From JAAYAY01 sp964429355 (GTDB lineage Bacteria; Planctomycetota; Planctomycetia; Pirellulales; Thermoguttaceae), in assembly GCA_964429355.1 (NCBI GenBank), contig CAYSCH010000374.1:1-9251 (forward strand): 9,251 nucleotides of DNA. Direction: 5' to 3'. The notes under the pieces were generated by a model. It did not search any database. It was not told where the DNA came from and was given only the letters and a program-made list of their open reading frames with translations. Positions 5,647 through 9,251 of the stretch are shown in pieces (position 1 is the stretch's first letter; each line of letters begins with the position of its first letter). The position numbers and the translations under genes were made by a program.

Positions 5647-7081
5647 GACGATCGGCTGCCTCGCCCGCCAGCAACCGTTCTGCTGCACGCTCACCGCTGT
5701 GAATGCAGGCCGGAATCCCGACCCCGTCGTAGGCGTTGCCCGCCAGGGCCAGGCCGGGGATGGCACAGCAGAGGGTGTTGATTCTTGCCACCAGATCCAG
5801 GTGCCCCACATGATACTGGGGCATCGTTCCCGGCCAATGGGCGGTGATCTGATAGATGGGGTCCCCGGAGATCCCCAAAACGTCGCGCAGTTCATTCAGT
5901 ACCAGGGGGACGAGTCGTTTGTCGGGCATCTCGGCCATCTCCGGTGCCCGGGCGCCGCCGACGAACGTGCGGATCAGCGTTTTTCCTTCCGGGGCGCGAT
6001 GCAGATATTTCCGACTGCTGAAGCTGCCCGCCAGGATCGGGCTCCCCTCCACCCCGGGTACCACAAATCCTGCCCCGTTCATGGGATGCTTCACCTGGGA
6101 GTTTTCGAAGGCCACGGTTACGATGGCCGTTCCCTCGTGCTCGATGCCCGCCAGGTCGCTGCTCAGCGACAAGTCGATCGATTTCAGCAGGGCGGCGGCC
6201 ACGTGTGACGGCGTGGCCAGGACGACGGCATCAAACAACTCCGGCGGTCCGCCGGCGGCCGAGACCTGCCACTTCCCCGCGACCTGTGAGATCCTTTGGA
6301 CGGCCGCGTTCAACCGAATTGTTCCCTCGGGCAAGCGGGCAGCGAGGGCATCGATCAGGCTGGACAGTCCCTGTTCCAGGGTGACGAACATGCTGTAACG
6401 GGCGCCGCTCTGATCGACATGCTTACCGGCCGCCCGTTGGGCCTTCATCTGCTTGCGCATGGCCCGGATCAGGCTGCCGTGCTCCCGCTCCATCTCGCGA
6501 AATCGCGGCAAGGTGGCCAGCAGACTGAGCTTCTCCATATCGGCCGCGTAGACGCCGCTCACCAGCGGCTCGACGAGCCGCTCGAAGATCTCGCGTCCCA
6601 GCCGCCGGCGGACAAAGCCAGCCATGCTCTCATCGGCCTCTTCCCGTCGAGGCGAAAGGAAATACTCTAGACCCGCACGCATCTTTCCCAATGGGCTCAG
6701 CACCGGAGTGACCGCCATGGGCCACATCTTCGTCGGAGCCATCATCAGGAAACCGTCGGGCAGCGGATGGAGCCGCTTCTTCCACATCACGAACGTCCGG
6801 CGGCAGGCCGGGTTCGTCTGCACAAGCTGGTCCTTCAGCCCGAGCCGGCCTGCCAGATCGAGCCCCCAGGGCTGGGTTGTGATGAAATTGTCGGCACTCA
6901 GCTCAACCTGGTAGCCGTTCTCATGCACCGTGGCCAGCACGCCACCAAGCCGGTCCTGACGCTCAAACAGGCGGACCTGGCAATCGGGGGCCAGTTCCGT
7001 GATCCGATGCGCCGCTGCCAGGCCGGAGATTCCGGCCCCAACGACGGCAATACTCTGGGGGGAAGATGGGTGGGTGACCAT
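5621..7081 (-). CDS. hemG: HemY-type protoporphyrinogen/coproporphyrinogen oxidase
   Basis: This FAD-dependent enzyme oxidises protoporphyrinogen IX to protoporphyrin IX near the end of heme synthesis, or coproporphyrinogen III in the coproporphyrin-dependent route; the sequence does not decide which. With the start at 7081 it has 486 residues, normal for the family. The dinucleotide-binding motif is IAVVGAGISGLAAAHRI (11-27), with Glu40 at the end of the second strand. The family hallmark EPLVSGVYAADMEKLS lies at 171-186, and the C-terminal FAD motif GNAYDGVGIPACIHSG at 448-463. It is the HemY type, called hemG or hemY in different genomes, and not the flavodoxin-like HemG of E. coli. ATG 7123 is an alternative start adding 14 residues; neither has a clear ribosome site, and the shorter form places the FAD motif nearest the N-terminus as usual. 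No other heme gene is in the window. Confidence 0.93.
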   Translation of the reverse strand: MVTHPSSPQSIAVVGAGISGLAAAHRITELAPDCQVRLFERQDRLGGVLATVHENGYQVELSADNFITTQPWGLDLAGRLGLKDQLVQTNPACRRTFVMWKKRLHPLPDGFLMMAPTKMWPMAVTPVLSPLGKMRAGLEYFLSPRREEADESMAGFVRRRLGREIFERLVEPLVSGVYAADMEKLSLLATLPRFREMEREHGSLIRAMRKQMKAQRAAGKHVDQSGARYSMFVTLEQGLSSLIDALAARLPEGTIRLNAAVQRISQVAGKWQVSAAGGPPELFDAVVLATPSHVAAALLKSIDLSLSSDLAGIEHEGTAIVTVAFENSQVKHPMNGAGFVVPGVEGSPILAGSFSSRKYLHRAPEGKTLIRTFVGGARAPEMAEMPDKRLVPLVLNELRDVLGISGDPIYQITAHWPGTMPQYHVGHLDLVARINTLCCAIPGLALAGNAYDGVGIPACIHSGERAAERLLAGEAADRLKTARRSG

Positions 7082-7118
7082 GATGGCTCGGCGGGAGGGC
7101 AGTATGTTCAAACTGTCT

Positions 7119-7124
7119 ATCATA
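7119..7124 (-). promoter_or_regulatory. Possible -10 element of hemG
   Basis: TATGAT on the minus strand matches the -10 consensus at five of six positions and lies 37 bases before ATG 7081. The -35 region at 17 bases spacing (TTCGGC) is poor. If it is used, the alternative hemG start at 7123 would lie inside the promoter, supporting 7081. Confidence 0.3.
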
Positions 7125-7139
7125 CCACGCCCGTGGCAG

Positions 7140-7153
7140 CGGCCGAAGGGCCG
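7140..7153. repeat. Small GC hairpin upstream of hemG
   Basis: CGGCC (7140-7144) and GGCCG (7149-7153) pair perfectly around a four-base loop. The hairpin lies between the 3' end of the propeller-like gene and the possible hemG -10. With no T-run it is only a weak candidate for a transcript end. Confidence 0.35.
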
Positions 7154-7240
7154 GTCGCGATGGAGCGGTTCCTGTCGTCGGGGGCGTCGCGGGATCTGTG
7201 CTCGTCCGTTCCTCAGAGGGGAGCTTGAAGGCTGTTGCCG

Positions 7241-8500
7241 CTACCCCACGATCCGGCTGATGTCTATCAGGTGCAACTGGCGCCCTTCGCCGGTGTGCGG
7301 GGAGTCGATGCACACGAGCTTTCCGTTGGGACTGAATCGAGGGTGGGTGTCGCATCGCCACTCGCCCGAATACTCGCTGGGCAAATGGAAGTGGCCCAAC
7401 GGCGTGCGCCGCCCTGTGGCGACGTGATAGAGATAGGGATTCTGCGTGCGTTCTTCTTTCCCCTGCGGATAGGTGTCGTTGAGGATCCAATGGTTCCCCG
7501 GCAAATAGCTGCAATGGCCATTGACGGTCATCTCCCCCTTGCCGACCACTTCCACACTGCCACCCGGTCGATCCTCGAAGAGATAGAAGGCGTCGCCGTG
7601 CGCATCGGTTCGCGACCAGGCCAGAATGTGGTTTGGATCGCGCCAGATGAAGTGCGACGTGTAGCCCGAAGGATCGATCACCCGCACTTCCGAGCCATCG
7701 GCCGCCGCCGTCAGCATCCGCGTGCCAAAACCCTTCTGTCCTTCCATCCGCCAACGGTGGAGGAACTCGAACCGGCTCCCGTCAGGACTGACGAGGAGGT
7801 GATTGAACCAGTGTTTGGCACCCGTGAGGTTGTCCTTGTAGGGAATCGTTACGATCTGGGCCAGCGAGAGGAGCAGTTTCTGCTCGCCGGCGTCCAGATC
7901 GACGCGCCAGATTCCCGAACCTTCGGGCGCCAACTCATCCTTATGCGGATCGGGAAGCCCAGCATAGCCGTAGCCGGGGCGCATGTCGTTCACGCGGCGG
8001 AAATCGGGCGCGACCGCCCACTTGCCGCACGGACTGACGGTGTAAACAGGAAAGGGAACGGTGCGTTTTTTGCGACTCTTCACGTCGAGGATGTGGCAGA
8101 CAAAGCGATCACCCTGGCGATCATTCCACAACACTTCCGTCTCCGAGCCCGGCCGCCATTGGAACATGCAGCCTTGCTGCCAGCACCAGGCTCGGCTTTC
8201 TCCCAATTCGATCCAGCGGTCGTCGTCTTCAAGATCAACCATGCCCACCTTGATCACGTCGGCGGCGGCCGGCGAGCGGTGCTCGAAGTCGACTTCGTTG
8301 CTGAGCGCGTAGCGCCCGGCCGGATCGAACTGGAGTTTGTCGTAATAGGCGAACCAGTGGAACCGGGGACCGCGGGTGATCGTGCGGATCGGCGGGAGTT
8401 CTTCCTTCGGCTCGGCAGCCAGCAGTCGGCCGGCAGAAGTGGCGGCTCCCAGGCTCAGGGCGGTGGACTTCAGAAAGCGGCGGCGGGTCAACTGTGCCAT
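7241..8500 (-). CDS. Tat-exported TolB/propeller-like protein (oligogalacturonate lyase-like fold)
   Basis: The 419-residue protein starts with a twin-arginine signal, RRRFLKSTALSLG (6-18), and a likely cleavage after LLAA (about 29). The mature part has repeated blade-like segments of the TolB/WD type, for example FDPAGRYALSNE, VSPCGKWAVAPDF, VSPDGSRFEF, WRDPNHILAWSR and FSPNGKLVCIDS, suggesting a beta-propeller. Many His, Trp and Asp residues recur in motifs such as NGHCSYLPG and CDTHPRFSPNGK. Similar folds occur in oligogalacturonate lyases, but I cannot assign catalysis. The ATG at 8500 has AGAGGAA eight bases upstream. The preceding gene encodes a CBM9-like protein 83 bases away on the same strand, so a joint role in extracytoplasmic carbohydrate binding or turnover is plausible. 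No true enzymatic motif is proven. Confidence 0.85.
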   Translation of the reverse strand: MAQLTRRRFLKSTALSLGAATSAGRLLAAEPKEELPPIRTITRGPRFHWFAYYDKLQFDPAGRYALSNEVDFEHRSPAAADVIKVGMVDLEDDDRWIELGESRAWCWQQGCMFQWRPGSETEVLWNDRQGDRFVCHILDVKSRKKRTVPFPVYTVSPCGKWAVAPDFRRVNDMRPGYGYAGLPDPHKDELAPEGSGIWRVDLDAGEQKLLLSLAQIVTIPYKDNLTGAKHWFNHLLVSPDGSRFEFLHRWRMEGQKGFGTRMLTAAADGSEVRVIDPSGYTSHFIWRDPNHILAWSRTDAHGDAFYLFEDRPGGSVEVVGKGEMTVNGHCSYLPGNHWILNDTYPQGKEERTQNPYLYHVATGRRTPLGHFHLPSEYSGEWRCDTHPRFSPNGKLVCIDSPHTGEGRQLHLIDISRIVG

Positions 8501-8508
8501 GGCAAGGC

Positions 8509-8515
8509 TTCCTCT
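8509..8515 (-). promoter_or_regulatory. Ribosome binding site of the propeller-like gene
   Basis: AGAGGAA lies eight bases before ATG 8500 on the minus strand. It supports this start, which also puts the twin-arginine motif at residues 6-8. Confidence 0.6.
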
Positions 8516-8532
8516 GAAGATCTTTCTGCTGC

Positions 8533-8575
8533 GCAGGTCGGTTCATCAGGTCCTGGCAGGCTGCGGCAGACCTGC
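8533..8575 (-). repeat. Inverted repeat between the CBM9-like and propeller-like genes
   Basis: GCAGGTC (8533-8539) and GACCTGC (8569-8575) are perfect 7-base arms separated by 29 bases in the 83-base gap between the two genes. It could form a large hairpin in a joint transcript or be chance. No T-run follows. Confidence 0.3.
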
Positions 8576-8583
8576 AAATTGTG

Positions 8584-9251
8584 TCATTCGATTAGGGTCA
8601 CTACACCAAACTGGCCTGGAGACCAGTTCGGTTCGAGGCCGCCACCCCAGGTCATGCGCGCGGCCGGTTCCCGGCCGCCATCGTTGTCGATCAGGGCGGC
8701 CGACAGGCCCAGCCGCGCGCCGAGATTCGGCGAAATGCCGAGTTCCGAAAGGGGGATCCGCAGTTCGTAGACGCACATCCCCTTCTCGACGCTGACGGCC
8801 ATCTCGTAAATCGAGGAATCCCGGAACAGATGTCCGGCGATACGGCCGCCGCTGTGATCCGTAGGGCGAAACAGCGTGTGCGCGCCGCTGCCACCACCTG
8901 GGGGGGCTGCCGACAAATAGTACGCGAAGGCCTCCGACGGGTCGCCGCCCCGCGCCGGCTGCATGCCGAGGATCACGCTGTCGCCGCGGACCGCTTGCTC
9001 CCCGGATGGGGTGACGGCGGTCAGTGCGTTGTGCACGTCGTCATGGACCCGTACGGCAACGTACAGATTGGACGCATCCCACATCAGGTAACTGATCCCG
9101 CTCAAGTTGTCTGGCGTCCATCGGTAGCCGTCAGCCTGATGGGCGAGCTGATTGCGGCCGATTAAGGGCACGGGGCACCGAGTGATCCAGTCGTCGAGCC
9201 GCCCGTCGACCGTGATTGGTCTCGTCACTCGATGGGCCTCGGCCACGTAGT
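8584..9251 (-). CDS. CBM9-like (DOMON-type) carbohydrate-binding domain protein, C-terminal part
   Basis: The frame is open to the right edge, so only the C-terminal 222 or so residues are present. A GTG at 9246 is in frame, but the reading continues upstream (Tyr before it), and HRVTRPITVDGRLDDW looks like the beginning of an internal domain. The domain resembles family-9 carbohydrate-binding and related modules: ITVDGRLDDW, then SYLMWDASNLYVAVRVHDDVH, a middle region with AFAYYLSAAP, the strand YEMAVSVEKGMCVYELRIPLSELG, and a closing WGGGLEPNWSPGQFGVVTLIE. Such modules bind sugars or similar ligands and are usually joined to exported enzymes or lie at the C-terminus of secreted proteins. 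What lies N-terminal is not visible. It precedes the Tat-exported propeller-like gene on the same strand by 83 bases. Confidence 0.82.
   Translation of the reverse strand, partial: YVAEAHRVTRPITVDGRLDDWITRCPVPLIGRNQLAHQADGYRWTPDNLSGISYLMWDASNLYVAVRVHDDVHNALTAVTPSGEQAVRGDSVILGMQPARGGDPSEAFAYYLSAAPPGGGSGAHTLFRPTDHSGGRIAGHLFRDSSIYEMAVSVEKGMCVYELRIPLSELGISPNLGARLGLSAALIDNDGGREPAARMTWGGGLEPNWSPGQFGVVTLIE

Noticed and set aside
3742..5895. A 717-codon open frame on the minus strand, the longest in the window
   Set aside because: It is antisense to the well-supported SLC13-type gene. Its product is rich in Gly, Arg, His and Gln with no recognisable domain, as expected from GC-rich third positions of the real gene.
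7235..8770. A 511-codon open frame on the plus strand
   Set aside because: It lies opposite the Tat-propeller and CBM9-like genes, has no recognisable motif, and reflects their codon bias.
1..9251. CRISPR array, insertion sequence, tRNA/rRNA or defence system
   Set aside because: No regular repeat-spacer pattern, transposase, cloverleaf or known defence gene was seen on either strand.

Overview
The window looks like a chromosomal segment from a planctomycete, probably from a draft or metagenome assembly. The lineage call is an inference from gene content. Two exported proteins carry twin-arginine signals of the RR(E/R)FLK type, one on a xylose-isomerase-like TIM-barrel enzyme and one on a beta-propeller-like protein. 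There is also a CBM9-like protein, high GC, and a YtrA-type GntR/ABC module. A run of ten Ns (824-833) marks an assembly gap.

Layout. (1) 1-1320, minus strand: a small GntR (YtrA-subfamily) regulator starts at GTG 1260 and is followed by an ABC-transporter ATPase that runs off the left edge. The promoter (TTGACA at 1320-1315) has its -10 inside a perfect inverted repeat (1282-1304), which suggests autorepression. The regulator's 3' end runs into the gap, and a diverged second copy of that 3' end lies on the other side, just ahead of the ATPase. (2) 1321-1721: about 400 bp with no gene that I can support, but with several compact inverted repeats. (3) 1722-2687, minus: Tat-exported sugar phosphate isomerase/epimerase-like protein. 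(4) 2688-2920: divergent intergenic region with a palindromic -10 element. (5) 2921-5646, plus: a ZupT-type ZIP metal transporter followed 32 bp later by an SLC13-type permease with two cytosolic RCK_C domains, probably one operon. (6) 5621-7081, minus: HemY-type protoporphyrinogen/coproporphyrinogen oxidase, whose 3' end overlaps the SLC13 gene convergently. (7) 7241-9251, minus: Tat-exported TolB/propeller-like protein preceded by the C-terminal part of a CBM9-like protein that enters from the right edge.

The modules look like regulated ABC export or stress response, metal and anion transport, heme synthesis, and periplasmic carbohydrate handling. They do not form one pathway. I found no RNA gene, CRISPR array, insertion sequence or clear defence system. 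The parts most worth a second look are the duplicated gntR 3' end around the gap, the Asp-to-Tyr change in the ATPase Walker B motif, the operator that overlaps the gntR promoter, and the zupT/SLC13 pair.
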